The notes under the pieces: model-generated
The model's input: only the letters and a program-made list of their open reading frames with translations
Databases searched by the model: none
What the model was told of the DNA's origin: nothing
Program-made: the position numbers and the translations under genes
NCBI GenBank assembly: GCA_026898455.1
Contig: JAPKLW010000934.1
Location: 1-64,000 of the forward strand
Direction of reading: 5' to 3'
Length of the DNA: 64,000 nucleotides
From: Plectranthus barbatus
Lineage: Eukaryota; Streptophyta; Magnoliopsida; Lamiales; Lamiaceae
Part shown: piece after piece, positions 43,278-55,200 of the stretch
Numbering within the stretch: position 1 is the first letter of the stretch
How the letters are laid out: the number at the start of each line of letters is the position of its first letter

Positions 43278-46200
43278 ATGTCGGCTTTCACGTTGAAGCT
43301 TTCTTCCTTTCCCTTATCTTCATCATCACACTCCCCTTCTTCTCCCGCCACGACGTCGTATTTGCCGTCACCCCCTTCCCACCGACTTCCAAGAACACAA
43401 TCCAATTCCAGAGGAAGACTTACAGTCGTCGGAGCCGCCGAAAATGACAAAAGCAATTCACCGATTGCCGGCGATTCCAAGCTCCCCAATGGGACATTGG
43501 TAATTCATTTCACCCAAATTGGTTTGTGAAAAAATGATGTTTTGGTTGAATTGAACTGAATGATTCATAAATGTGATGATTCTCAGCCGAAGAGTAGGAG
43601 GGAGATTCTCCTGGAGTACGTACAAAACGTGCAGCCTGAATTCATGGAGTTGTTCGTCAAGAGAGCTCCGCAGCAGGTTTTTTCGAAGTGGAGTCATTTT
43701 TGCTTATTCTTTATTCATACAATGTGTTCGACGATATGCCTCAGTGAGTGCTTTTCTCGAATCAATGATGCTATAGGTAGTTGATGCAATGCGTCAGACG
43801 GTGACGAACATGATTGGAACTCTGCCTCCACAATTCTTTGCAGTGACGATCACCACTGTAAACGTTTCATCAATCTTGAAAAACCCAATGAGCAAGATGG
43901 AATATGGCCTTTTGTAGTTTGTTGTGATGATGGTGCATTTCTGCTTCGTTTCAGGTTGCAGAAAACTTGGCACAGCTAATGTACAGTGTGTTGATGACTG
44001 GGTATATGTTTCGAAACGCTCAATACCGGCTGGAATTGCAGCAAAGTCTGGAACAAGTTGCTCTTCCTGAACCAGAACAGAAGAAAGTGAGTTCTCTCTG
44101 CTCGCCCTATCCCTGGTTGGCTTTTCCTTCGTCTCGTGTTAGAGTTTGGGGGTGTAAACGAACCTGAGTCGAGTCTAGTCGAGCTTCGAGTTTTTTTAAT
44201 CGAATATTTTGAACTTCACGAACTTTATCGAACCTTAGTCGAGCCAAAACAAACTTTTTTAATTTAAAATATATTTACTTCTTCCGTTCCAATTATTTGG
44301 TCCGGATTACTATTTTAGGGTGTTTCAATTATATGGTCCAATTTCTATATTTGGTATTATTTTTCTTTGTTAATTTACAATTATACCCCTGAATAACTTT
44401 AGAAAATGAGAATATTAAATGCAATATTATGAAAATGAGAGGTTAATTACTACTCCTTCCGTCCCAAGTAAATTGTCCACATTTTCTTTTTCGTCTGTCC
44501 CACAATATTAGTCCACTTTCCTAAAATATCAAATTCTCCACACTCATCAATAAAATATTCATCCCACTAACACCCACTACCACTCACATGCATTGGTTAT
44601 TGTGCTCGGTCAAATGTGAACAATTTGACCGGGACGGAGGGAGTATTTTAAACAAGGGTAATGTTGGAAGTTTGATTAAATAATAAATAATTTTTTACAA
44701 ACGTGCAAAATCAAACTTGACCACATAATCGGAACGGGGAGAGTGAATTATTCATTATTATTTTGAAAGAAAAAATTATTAATGTCAAAATTAATATCTT
44801 ATTCATGCTTAAATTCAAATTTTTAAAGATTTGTCATTAATGTTACTATTAGATAATTAAATTTTTACTTTTATAAAATTAATTATTTAATTTTTCTTAC
44901 TTATTTCAGCTAACGAATTTGCTCACGAGTCGAATAATATGATGCTCAAATTTGGTTCATTTAATAAGCGAGCTCGTACAAGCTTCTATCGAATCGAGAT
45001 CCGAGTAACTCGTAAATAGTTTGATTCATTTACAGCCCTAGTTAGAGTGTCTGTTAGTAGGAGAACAACTAAAATTCTGGAGAAGAAAGGGTTTGTCTTG
45101 GTGTTTACATTTAGATTATGATAATGGAGAATATATTATAGCCCAGACTACTGATTTAGCTGATGCTATGTGAAATTCAATAGATGAGGTTTGATTTGAT
45201 CATGTTGATGGTGCAGGATGCCCCAGATTATGCGCCAGGCACGCAGAAAAAGGTGTCTGGTGAAGTTATAAGGTGGAACAACGTCTCAGGCCCAGAAACA
45301 ATCGATGCAGTGAAATACATAGAACTGCTCGAAGCAGAAATTGAGGAACTCAACCGTCAAGTAGCAAGAAAATCCACAAATGGACAGAATGAACTATTGG
45401 AGTATTTGAAAACTCTGGAGCCTCAAAATATTAAGGTAAGAATCAGTTTTGGTTGAGTTCATGGCAGCAACTGAAGCATTCTTTGACTCCTTATGACATA
45501 TATAGTGATCATAAGCAATCACAGGGAGGGAGGCCGTATGACCGTATCTATGGATGAGTAAAAATATCGAAATACTGGACGTATCGTATGGATAAAATAC
45601 TGAAATTATCGAGTTCATGGTATACCGTAATTTTTGGTAAGGTATCATACCGTACCGAAAGTAATGCTGTGATCATCCTAATATTGAAGGTATACCAGCA
45701 CATACCGTACCGAAAATATAATAATATTTTTTATTTTAAAAAAATAAATTAAATATAAAATTATATCTTCTCTCTTTTTACCTAACAATAGTATTGATAT
45801 AAACATATTTCTTAAATAAATATCAACAGAAAAAATCATAAAAATTAAAGTATATCGAAAATTTTTGGTTTGTTAAGTATACCGAAAGAATGATAAGATA
45901 AATGGTATATAAATTATGTCATATCAAAATCATATTAAAATCATTTTAAAAATTCGATACGCCGAAATAAAGGTATATAAATTATTTCATACTGTAACCA
46001 TACCGACTCGTATCGAAACTTCTATTTACCAAATTAAGGAATACGAAAACTTCGGTACGATAACGGTATGAGTTTTTCTCGTACTGTGAATTTCAGTAAC
46101 GTATAAGGTATGGAGGAATAGGTCCGGTATACCGTACCGAACTATCCTTAACCGAAATTAACTAGTTCTTAAAGAATTGAATGATTTGGCTGTTAGTTGT

Positions 46201-46833
46201 GTGGTATTTTTAGTTACCAGGAAAGCACCCTTTTGAATATGAAGATACAAAACCATAGTGTGTGACAAGTTTATTTTCCTGAAATGGAAATCTGCAGGAG
46301 CTAACAAGTAGTGCTGGAGAGGACGTTGTGCTCGCGATGAACACTTTCATAAAACGTCTATTGGCCGTATCTGATCCGAACCAGATGAAGGTAAGCCTTC
46401 TTACTGCTGCTAAAGCAAATGTTCACCAGGCAACAGACTTATTTGAGCCGTCTGAAAAAGTTAAACCCGACAATAAAACCTATCTAATTCCCAACTCGAC
46501 GCTGCCTGCTTCGCTCCCATTCCCTCAGATGATGTTTTGCATGATGTATGCATACAATTAAGGCATTTTCAGTTTCAGATCAGCTGAGTTCAAGACACAA
46601 TATTCTCGTTTTAAACTACGCCTTTGCACTCGTGATGGTGTTGTTGATTTAGTATTTTTATTGTTTCACAGACTAGCGTAACAGAAACGAGTGCTCCTGA
46701 GCTAGCAAGGCTGCTTTACTGGCTCATGGTGGTTGGTTATAGTATCCGCAACATTGAGGTTCGTTTTGACATGGAACGGGTGCTCGGAACTCCACCAAAA
46801 CCTGCAGAGCTTCCCCCAGGTGAAAACGTTTAG
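43278..46833 (+). CDS. DUF760 family protein, probably plastid-targeted (332 aa, 7 exons)
   Basis: Member of the plant and cyanobacterial DUF760 family, of uncertain biochemical function. Exons: 43278-43499, 43587-43676, 43777-43857, 43955-44086, 45217-45435, 46298-46390, 46672-46833; all GT-AG, all phase 0, total 999 nt ending TAG. The N-terminal 55 or so residues are rich in Ser, Pro and Thr with few acids, like a transit peptide. Two related halves follow: each has an F(M/I)... block and a tail of LAQLMYSVLMTGYMFRNAQ or LARLLYWLMVVGYSIRN type, suggesting an internal duplication. Intron 4 (1130 bp) carries a triple nest of transposons and intron 5 another repeat. The frame is open upstream to an ATG at 43203, but the start at 43278 gives the better transit peptide. 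Confidence 0.9.
44276..44746. mobile_element. Second-level MITE (GTTCCGATTAT subfamily), split by an insertion
   Basis: The left end TACTTCTTCCGTTCCAATTA is mirrored by ATAATCGGAACGGGGAGAGTGA. Both halves match the uninterrupted copy at 25128-25419 in the same order, including CCCCTGAATAA and AAGGGTAATGTT. It is interrupted by 44451-44645. Confidence 0.85.
44451..44645. mobile_element. Third-level Stowaway MITE, both ends intact
   Basis: TACTCCTTCCGTCCC on the left and GGGACGGAGGGAGTA on the right, with TA at each border as the Stowaway target. It lies between two halves of another MITE, and the related empty site at about 25305-25320 lacks it. Confidence 0.9.
45530..46160. repeat. ATACCGTACCGAA-rich repeat in DUF760 intron 5
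   Basis: Words such as GGTATACC, TACCGTACCG and their inverses recur over about 600 bp, ending GGTATACCGTACCGAAC. It resembles a non-autonomous DNA transposon, but the exact ends and target duplication were not found. Confidence 0.5.
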
Positions 46834-47141
46834 GTATTGAAGCTTGCAACCATGCTGGAATCTGAGGATTTGGATGTGGAGAGAATTTTTGTCAAATCTT
46901 TTCATCAAGGTAGTGATCACACACTGTCATATTCTTGTTAACACAGAACAAGCAGCTATGAAAATAGCCATTTATAACCAATGTTTATGTGACTTGAAGC
47001 AACACAGTTGCATGATAAGTTTGTGGAGATTTTTGTAGTATAGTTGAATCATTGAAAAAATTTAAGCCCATTAATTGAAGGAAACTAGTTTTAGTAATGG
47101 TTCAATTCTATGTAAATGTCATACAAGCAAATTTAATATAA

Positions 47142-47334
47142 TACCTCTGTCCCACCTCAATTTTCCAACTTTCCTTTTTCGTTCGTCCCACCTCAATTGT
47201 CTCATTACTTAAAAAGGCAACTTTTACATACTCAACAATAAAATATTAATTCTACTCAACTTACTTTACACTCACACTTCTTGATTATTGTGCTCAAAGT
47301 CACCGGGACAATTCAGCCAGGACGGAGGGGAGTA
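47142..47334. repeat. Stowaway-type MITE
   Basis: TACCTCTGTCCCACC on the left and CAGGACGGAGGGGAGTA on the right. The body is close to the copy at 56388-56568 (CACCTCAATTG, CACTCAACAATAAAATATTAAT). 193 bp. Confidence 0.88.
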
Positions 47335-47742
47335 TATATAAGGGTGAAAACATGCGTAAAACAAGTGTTTTGTACGACATTTGAGCTCATTTTGTTTGGA
47401 ATGCATATTTTGTTCGGAATACATTTTACGTTGAGTACATTTTGTTTGAGATATTCATTCTGAACGGAAAGTAAATTATGTATTTAAACATAGTGAATGA
47501 TGTACTTTTAAATACATTATTTGCATTGATAAGTATTGTGATCGGAATGTGCAATATCTCTCACCAAATAAAATCAGGATACTTTTTCGCCCAAGTTTTT
47601 GTCTAAATATAGAACCTAATTCATATCAAGTTTTATGAGATCGCACGGTGTAAAGATTACGGGAAAGATATATTGAATAAATTTACAAAATTATTTTATT
47701 TGCAAAATATTTATAATTATGGGAAATTGTGGATTTTAATTG

Positions 47743-47953
47743 GAGATAGTTTAATTATCTATTCAAGATCCGAAATATCATTTCAATCAGGGACACAAAA
47801 ATCAAACAATTCTTAATTCAGGATTTGATATTCAGGTCCTTTTTGCGAATTTTCAAGTTCCTGAAATGATAATTAATGTTTCGGGTCCTAAATCGATAAC
47901 TAAACTATATTTCGGGTATTGGATCGATAATTAAACTATCTTTCGGATCTGAC
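47743..47953. repeat. Hairpin repeat, family A, third copy
   Basis: It carries GATAGTTTAATTATCTATTC at the left and GATAATTAAACTATCTTTCG at the right, in inverse orientation, with CAGGTCC and TTTCGGGTCCTAAATCGATA phrases shared with the copy at 15692-15888. It lies about 240 bp before the CRP1 start. Confidence 0.75.
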
Positions 47954-48195
47954 CTAAAATGGATGAGTTTTTTTTAAAAAAAATACTATTTGACTTAATG
48001 ATAATAATATGCATTATGTTACAATATTTGAATTTAAGAAATATGTAAATAAATACTTTATATAAATCGTATGAAGTCCCCAAAAAAATATCTATCTCTC
48101 TTGACAAAAAATAAATAAATAAAAAAAAATGAAAAATAAAATCAGTAACCGATAACCTGGAACTCAGCTCAGTCGCAGCTACCTCAAGAAAACCA

Positions 48196-50739
48196 ATGAA
48201 CACGCTGATCCTCCCTCCGCCACCGCTCCACCTCCACCCCAACCCCCACCACCCCCCTCTCCACTTCCCTCCTCCTACACCCTTCCTACGTCACCGCCTC
48301 CACTTCCTCCTCCCCACAGCCGCAGCCTCCCACCACCTCAACTCCTCCACAACCACCACCATTAACGGAGACAACCACGACATCTACGACGTCGCTCTAC
48401 TCCCCAACCCTCACTACGACTTCACCCCACTCCTCGAATTCCTCTCCACCGGCTACACCCACCACCCCTCCCACCCGGACCCCCCCACCCTCCTCGACCC
48501 GGCCGAGCTCCGCCTCGCCGAGTCGTACGGCGCCGTTCCGGCCCCACTTTGGCACTCCCTCATCAAGAACCTCTCCTCCTCGACTTCCTCGTTTCCCACT
48601 GCTTACGCGTTGGTGAGCTGGCTTCAAAGGCACAATCTTTGCTTCAGCTACGAGCTTCTCTACTCGATTTTGATCAACGCTTTGGGCCGGAACGAGAAGC
48701 TGTACGAAGCTTTCCTCCTCTCGCAGCGGCGGAGCTTGACCCCATTGACGTACAACGCTCTGATCGGCGCCTGCGCCAGGAATGGCGATATTGAAAAGGC
48801 CCTGAATTTGATGGAGAGAATGCGGCGAGACGGGTACCAATCTGATTATGTTAACTACAGTCTTGTTATTCAGTCTTTGATGAGGAATAATAGTGTGGAT
48901 GTAGCGATTTTGGAGAAGTTGTATGGGGAAATGGATGCTGATAGAATTGAGCTTGATGGGCAGTTGTCTAATGATGTAACTTTGGCTTTTGCAAAAGCTG
49001 GGGATATAGATAGGGCTTTATACTTTTTAGGAATGATGCAGGGGAATGGACTGAGTCCGAAGGCGAGCACGATGGTTGCAGTGGTGAATGAGTTGGGGAG
49101 TTTGGGGAGGGTTGAGGAAGCTGAGGCTGTTTTTGAGGAGTTGAAGGAGGGCGGGCTGAGGCCGAGGACTAGAGCTTACAATGCTCTCTTGAAAGGGTAT
49201 GTGAAGGTGGGAGCTTTGAAGGATGCAGAATACGTTGTCTCGGAGATGGAGAGGAGTGGGGTTTTACCCGATGAGCACACGTATAGTTTGCTCATTGATG
49301 CTTATGGGAATGCCGGGAGGTGGGAGAGTGCTAGGATTGTGTTGAAGGAGATGGAGGCGAATGGCGTGAAGCCGAATTCGTACGTGTTCAGTAGGATCTT
49401 GACTAGTTACAGGGATAAAGGAGAGTGGCAGAGGTCATTTCAGGTGCTGAAGGAGATGAAGAGCTGCGGGGTGAACCCGGATAGACAGTTCTATAATGTG
49501 ATGATCGATACGTTTGGGAAGTATAACTGTCTCGAGCATATGATGGCAGCTTTCGAGAAGATGAAGGAGGAGGGGATTGAGCCGGATACAGTGACGTGGA
49601 ACACGCTTATCGATTGCCATTGCAAGCAAAGGCATCATGGTAAAGCAGAGGAGTTGTTTCAGGAGATGCAGGAGTGTGGGTGCTTGCCTTGCACGACTAC
49701 GTACAACATCATGATCAATTCTTTCGGGGCGCAGGAGAGGTGGGATGATGTGAATGAGTTGTTGGGAAGGATGCAGAGCCAAGGACTGTTACCTAATGTG
49801 ATCACATATACCACCCTTGTTGATATCTACGGACAATCAGGGAGATTCGACGAGGCCATTGAGTGTTTGGAGGCGATGAAAGCGGCTGGATTGAAGCCTT
49901 CCTCCACAATGTATAATGCTCTCATCAATGCCTATGCACAGAGGGTAAACACCCTTAAACTTCAACTAATAAAATTTCCATTTCTTTCATCATTGCCTAA
50001 CTCGCTTTCAGGGATTATCCGAGCAAGCTGTGAACGCGTTCAGGGTCATGAGAAGCGATGGTTTGAAACCGAGCATATTAGCTCTGAATTCATTGATTAA
50101 TGCTTTTGGTGAGGACAGGAGAGATGCTGAGGCATTTGCTGTGTTGCAGTACATGAAGGATAATGTGAGTGACATTTTTTTCTTTACTGATACTTAGTTG
50201 CTTGCAGCTCTCTTTCGTATCGTCTTAGCTAAATCCAATACACTATTCGTGAATGCAGAAGCTGAAACCCGACGTTGTGACCTACACCACGCTCATGAAA
50301 GCATTGATTCGCGTTGACAAGTATGAAAAGGTACTTGCTGCGGTGCAAAACCTTCAAATCTCGTTTTGGCTTCTTCGTATGCTAGTGAGGCTTTTGTTAA
50401 TGATAGTTTGATAGTGCAAATATATAGATCAGCTACTCAGACAACAGTCATAGGTTGGTGTTGCAGAATATGAACAGATGAAAAAACTATGTAATTTGTC
50501 AGAAGCTTGCTTGAAAATATGTCATACTAATCTTCACTCTTCAAGCATGCTTCTCTAGTCTGTTCGAAAAAATCAGCTTAGGCAGCGCCATGCGCGTGCA
50601 TATGACAATATTCGGAATCTATTTCCAGGTTCCCGCAGTTTTTGAGGAAATGCTTCTCTCTGGATGTGCTCCAGACAGAAAAGCCAGAGCAATGTTGAGA
50701 TCTGCTCTGAGATACATGAAGTCAGCTCTCAAGTTATAG
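48196..50739 (+). CDS. CRP1: CRP1-like plastid P-class PPR protein (694 aa, 4 exons)
   Basis: An RNA-binding pentatricopeptide repeat protein. In maize and Arabidopsis CRP1 is needed for petB-petD RNA processing and for petA and psaC translation in chloroplasts. Exons: 48196-49944, 50012-50164, 50259-50330, 50629-50739; lengths total 2085 nt, all phase 0, ending TAG. The N-terminus is extremely Pro/His-rich and then Ser/Thr-rich, in line with a transit peptide. From about residue 180 to the end, consecutive 35-residue repeats are visible (for example TYNALIGACARNGDIEKAL, YNALLKGYVKVGALKDAE, TYTTLVDIYGQSGRFDEA). There is no E, DYW or SMR domain. The last exon ends with RKARAMLRSALRYMK, a phrase typical of CRP1. 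The carboxypeptidase gene lies convergently downstream. Confidence 0.9.
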
Positions 50740-52241
50740 CCAATGTATTTGCCAAGTATAAACCATGGAGTCTACAGGCAGCCACGACGTCGTTTTAACC
50801 GAACAATTTGAGGTAAGTATCGAACTTTCCATAAGGTTATCGACAACAAGATTCCTTCACATCATGTGCAGTTCCTTCACTGTTGCTCCAGAATGGGTAT
50901 TGATCAAAGTGAGCTCTTATGCCTCATTTCTGTATGATTCTTTGAATTGCTGATGAAAGTAAATAAGTCAGTTTACTACATGCATTTGTTTCAGACACAC
51001 TGTAGGAGATACTTTTTAAGGTAGATCTTTGGTCCACAAACAGAACTGATATTTTGATGTAAGAAAGAGAAGCATTGATGTATATGAATGTATACAACTC
51101 ATTTCTGAGTTTTTTTTTTTTTTTTTAATTTTACATCTATATCTATATATGTATTAAAGTTAGTCCGGACGCAAAATAAGGTAAGTTTGAGTTAGATTAG
51201 CTGGCCATTAATGAACTATTTAGTTCATTAATTTTGGTGTCAATAAATTTGTATGTAGATAAGGTAAGTTTGAGTTAGATTAGTTGGTCAATGAACTCCA
51301 ATGATCCAGATCATGAACGCCTCGAGTAGATTAACCCTCCGATCGAGTTGTCTTTCTCTCTGGATTATAGTTTTTGTGGCTGTGTCTAGCGCTGCGCCTG
51401 TCATGGACTCAGTCTCGATCTGTTCATCTTGACATTTTGGGCCAACGTTTCACTTGAAGTCAACATTAAGATTTCTCAGAGTTAATTACGCACCTCGATT
51501 CAAGTTGGGTCAGAGTGATTATTTGAACATCATTTCAACTTGATTGTGCAAAAAGAATAATCTCCTTGAAAATAATTGGGCGTCTCCTTTTATAGGCATA
51601 AAGAGATAGCACACTGCATCATATTGAGCCTAATAAAATCCTAGCAAAATACTCGAACCTCTCTGTCTTTTCCGCAACGGATCACCAATTACTTACTCGA
51701 CCCCGATAATTACAAACACAAATAAGATTGACGGGGCAATAAGATTGATAGCTGCTTCTTGGTGGGCTCAACATGACCGTCGAGCCCACCAAGAAGATGT
51801 TTGGGGCGATAACGTTTGGCGGGCTCCTTGGGCTAAGCCAGTCGATTGGGCCGCTAGGGCTTGACCCCAACATATATTATATAACCTATATTAATTTATG
51901 CTATATATATATTATCGTACCACATGTTTTACATATTAAAAAAATTTATATTGTTTGTTTATAAACTAAATAGTTAAAATTTTTACACATCGCGTGAGTG
52001 CAATACTAGTAAATTTAAATGCGCACACCCTACATGTCCCATGGAAGCTAGAACCTATGACCTCTTGATCTAAGTATGGTTTTTAAGCTTCCGTAGACAA
52101 AGTAAAAGCTTCAAGAATCATACCATATATATGCCATGAACACTTATAACACCTTTAACATACAACAAATCACCAGGGAATAAATAATATACACATAGTC
52201 AAAAAAATTCCCAGCAAAGAATTGGGAAAAAAAAAAAAAGA
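50740..52241. other. Region between the convergent CRP1 and carboxypeptidase genes
   Basis: It holds both 3' UTRs and about 1 kb of non-genic sequence. Seen inside: a 25-bp direct repeat (51176 and 51259, GGTAAGTTTGAGTTAGATTA), a perfect 15-bp-stem hairpin at 51755-51796, and a terminal-type motif near 51983-52013 shared with 62275. No gene. Confidence 0.65.
51755..51796. repeat. Perfect hairpin, 15-bp stem and 12-nt loop
   Basis: CTTCTTGGTGGGCTC at 51755-51769 is mirrored by its exact reverse complement at 51782-51796. The surrounding 51720-51860 segment is GC-richer than its flanks and repeats GGGCTC and TTGGGC words. It may be part of an old transposon end. Confidence 0.75.
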
Positions 52242-55200
52242 TCAGAAAGACATGGCAGAAACAAGAGGCCGGGTGCTCTTGGAGATTCTAGAGCAAAACA
52301 TGAACAACAAGAGCACGGAAGATAACATGAACAATCTGAAATATGTTCTGATCTCCTGCAGTCCTAGGTCGAGAACCTCCATCTTCTTCCCGTATCTGCT
52401 TTTCCTGTGCATTAGGTATCCGTTTAGATAATCATCTATCGATACCCAATGGTCGAAGCTGGTTGAGATCGCCTTTGAGTGAACCCCGTCCATCTGCTGC
52501 ACGCCTATGCTGAACATTCGGAAGAATGCAGCTGACCAGTCGTTGAGAACTCTCTGTCATTCGATAAATTAACTGCGTTGAGTGATCATGGAGTAACCAA
52601 GTGTGTGTGTGTGTGTGGACTAATCTTTGACATACATTGAATGAGTTGATGTCTGTAGGATTGAACATTTTGAAACAGTCTCTAGAGGAGGCTTTGAGAT
52701 CTCCGTAAATCTGCAAGTTTTGCATACTAGGATGTTAGGTCCCAGAAGAAGCCACAAAGGGTTGACTAAGGCATGCACAAACCTCGAAAGTAAAAGCCAC
52801 GGGCACCCTCGCAACATCGTACATATAGTCTGTTGCAGTCCCATGAGCAAGGTACCTATAAAGTGCACATAGATTTGCACGTGTGAGTTTAAATAAATGT
52901 ATTTCTATTTAGGAAAAGGAAAAAAAAAAGGGAGGGGGAGGGGGAGGGGGCGGGGGCGGGGGGCGGGGTTCACTTACCTGATTGAGAAGCTGAATAACAG
53001 GTCTCGAGAAAACGACCAAATCGAAACAGTAAAATATTGTTTAAAGAAGTACTAACCCGACAGAGGCTCCACCAGATCCGATTAAGCAATTATCTCTGAG
53101 GTGAAAATGGTTCAACTCTTCAAGCATTGATTTCATTATCTGAGAAGGTAGTCCATCTGGGGTCGAGTTTTTGTGATCATACGGCATAAACAGAGCCTGC
53201 GTGACAGCAAATAGTTGGTAGCTAACACTTAGCTTTACTAAAACATTCAAACAAAAATACACAGCTCATATCCAAACCACAATATTTAGTAAGCCATACA
53301 TAAAGCAGAAGTATAAAAGATTTGTCTCAAATAACTAGTTGAGAAATGAGAATGCACTCAATTTCACAAGTTTTGGAGCAAGATATCTAGGGGTGAGCAA
53401 CGGTCGGTTTGGTTGAAAACCGAACTGAACCGCCCAAACCGCCAAACCGTACTTATTCAAAATTCAGACCAAACTGAACCTCTAATATTGTACAAACCGA
53501 ACCGCACCAAATAGGCAGTTTTGGTTCGGTTTGGCAATTTTAACCAAACCAGTGGTTTCGGTTTTGGTTTTAACTTCCAGCACATTTTTATATTATTCTT
53601 GAATTAAAACATATATGTTTTAATGTATTAGGTATTTTAATTTAGAGATTTAAAATAAAATAAAGATTTTATAATTTAACTTTACATGTTTTATGGTTTT
53701 TAAATTTAAATTATATATATATATATAATACATGTTTGGTTCGTGTTCGGTTTAAAAATCAAACCGAACCGAAAATCGAAAACTCTAAAAAATCCACACC
53801 GAACCGAAGCTGAATGCACAAATAAACCAAACCGAAACAAACGGTTCGGCTCGGTTTGGCAGTTTCAGTTCGGTTTTGCTGACCCCTAAAGATATCAAGT
53901 TCAGTTATTTCAATAACTTGAACAATGGAAGAAGAAGAGGTGTTGTTACTAGTCTTCATGTGAGTGTAACAGCAAGCACTGCTAGTAGAAGACTAAAGCA
54001 TCAAACTTACCTCCATCCCAGAATGCACATTAACCCAAATGTGTGGTTCGAATGATACCGACAACTTTCGCATAATTTGAGTCTCGGGCTCGCTAAAAGG
54101 AGCAGTCCCGGGGTTCTCTTCATACGGATCATAATCCTGAGACAGATAGCAAAGTATCTTAGATCACTGAACAGCATTGCATTCACTATTCTATTCTGGT
54201 AAAACCATTACATTTCCATACGCAAAATATCTGAACTAAGCTTAACTATCTCATGATCAAGTGAAAATGCTTGAATACCTTTTCCTTTTTACCCCAATCT
54301 ACACTCCAATTACGATTGAGATCAACTCCTCTCCCTGCATCCAAACTGAAAACTTTCAGCATTTTTAAATTTTACAAGAATCAATCTAGCATTTTATTTA
54401 TGAAAACTAGCAAGATTTATAGTGACACCGTTTCTCCTTTCACAAAGATCTCCATCTTCAACGAGTTTGCGACCATTCGCATTTTCCATTGGTACAACCT
54501 ATCAGACAGGGGTTTCAAAATAGACATTAATTCTCAAAATTCAAAGAATTATCTCATAACAATAATAATACTAACATTGTATCACTATTAAAACCCCATT
54601 ACATCAACATTTACTGTGTAAGTATGCAAAAAAGAAAACTAAAGCATATCAACGGAGATGATTAAGACTCATATGCTCGTGCCTTGGAATGCCGATTATC
54701 AACAGTATTGAGTAGTTCAAGAGCCATAATCTAAGAAGAAGTTACCTTTATGACAAGCCTATCAAGTGTCTTGTTTAATGTGGAGCGGTTCATATTGGGT
54801 AAAAACTCCTCCTCGCTTAGGACAGAAAGGAGCCGGAAAGCAAGCTCAGTCGTTATAAGCTCCCTGCCATGCTGTCCAAAAGTCTGGAATACAAGGAATC
54901 ATCTGTCAAAACACAAGCAATAACAAACCTGAGAACTTCTGCTCACTATCTGATTAGCCATAATATCGAAGCTAGCATCATGATCTCAACCCAGAAAAGG
55001 TTCGGGACAAATCATACACATAGCACCTCCTCTAGTTCCACAAAACCAAAAGAAGTAGCATACACAAAATCTTCTGGAACGAAGACCATTTGATATAAGG
55101 GTAAGGGAGGAATACTTACAAGAAGTATCCTAAGCTTTGGCTTGTCATCATTCTCTTGCCAAACCCGGTCATAAGTAACAATGGTCATCTCTGCCCCATA

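Larger units (their letters stand above)
44146..45040. mobile_element. hAT-like non-autonomous element (895 bp) in DUF760 intron 4, hosting two nested MITEs
   Basis: The left end TTGGGGGTGTAAACGAA and the reverse complement of the right end, TAGGGCTGTAAATGAA, are imperfect terminal inverted repeats. A perfect 8-bp duplication, GTTAGAGT, flanks it (44138-44145 and 45041-45048). An 8-bp duplication is the hAT signature. The ends carry GAGTCGAG / CGAGCTCG words. No transposase frame is present. Without the two nested inserts it would be about 420 bp. Confidence 0.8.
46834..48195. other. Region between the DUF760 and CRP1 genes
   Basis: Both neighbours are on the plus strand. It should contain the 3' UTR of the first (46834 to about 47100) and the promoter of the second. 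It holds one Stowaway MITE and one family A hairpin repeat. No gene. Confidence 0.7.

Noticed and set aside
48397..48840. 147-codon antisense frame over CRP1
   Set aside because: Shadow of the PPR exon, caused by its biased composition.
51755..51796. Hairpin as a microRNA precursor
   Set aside because: The stem is only 15 bp, too short for a plant precursor, and there is no extended pairing outside it.
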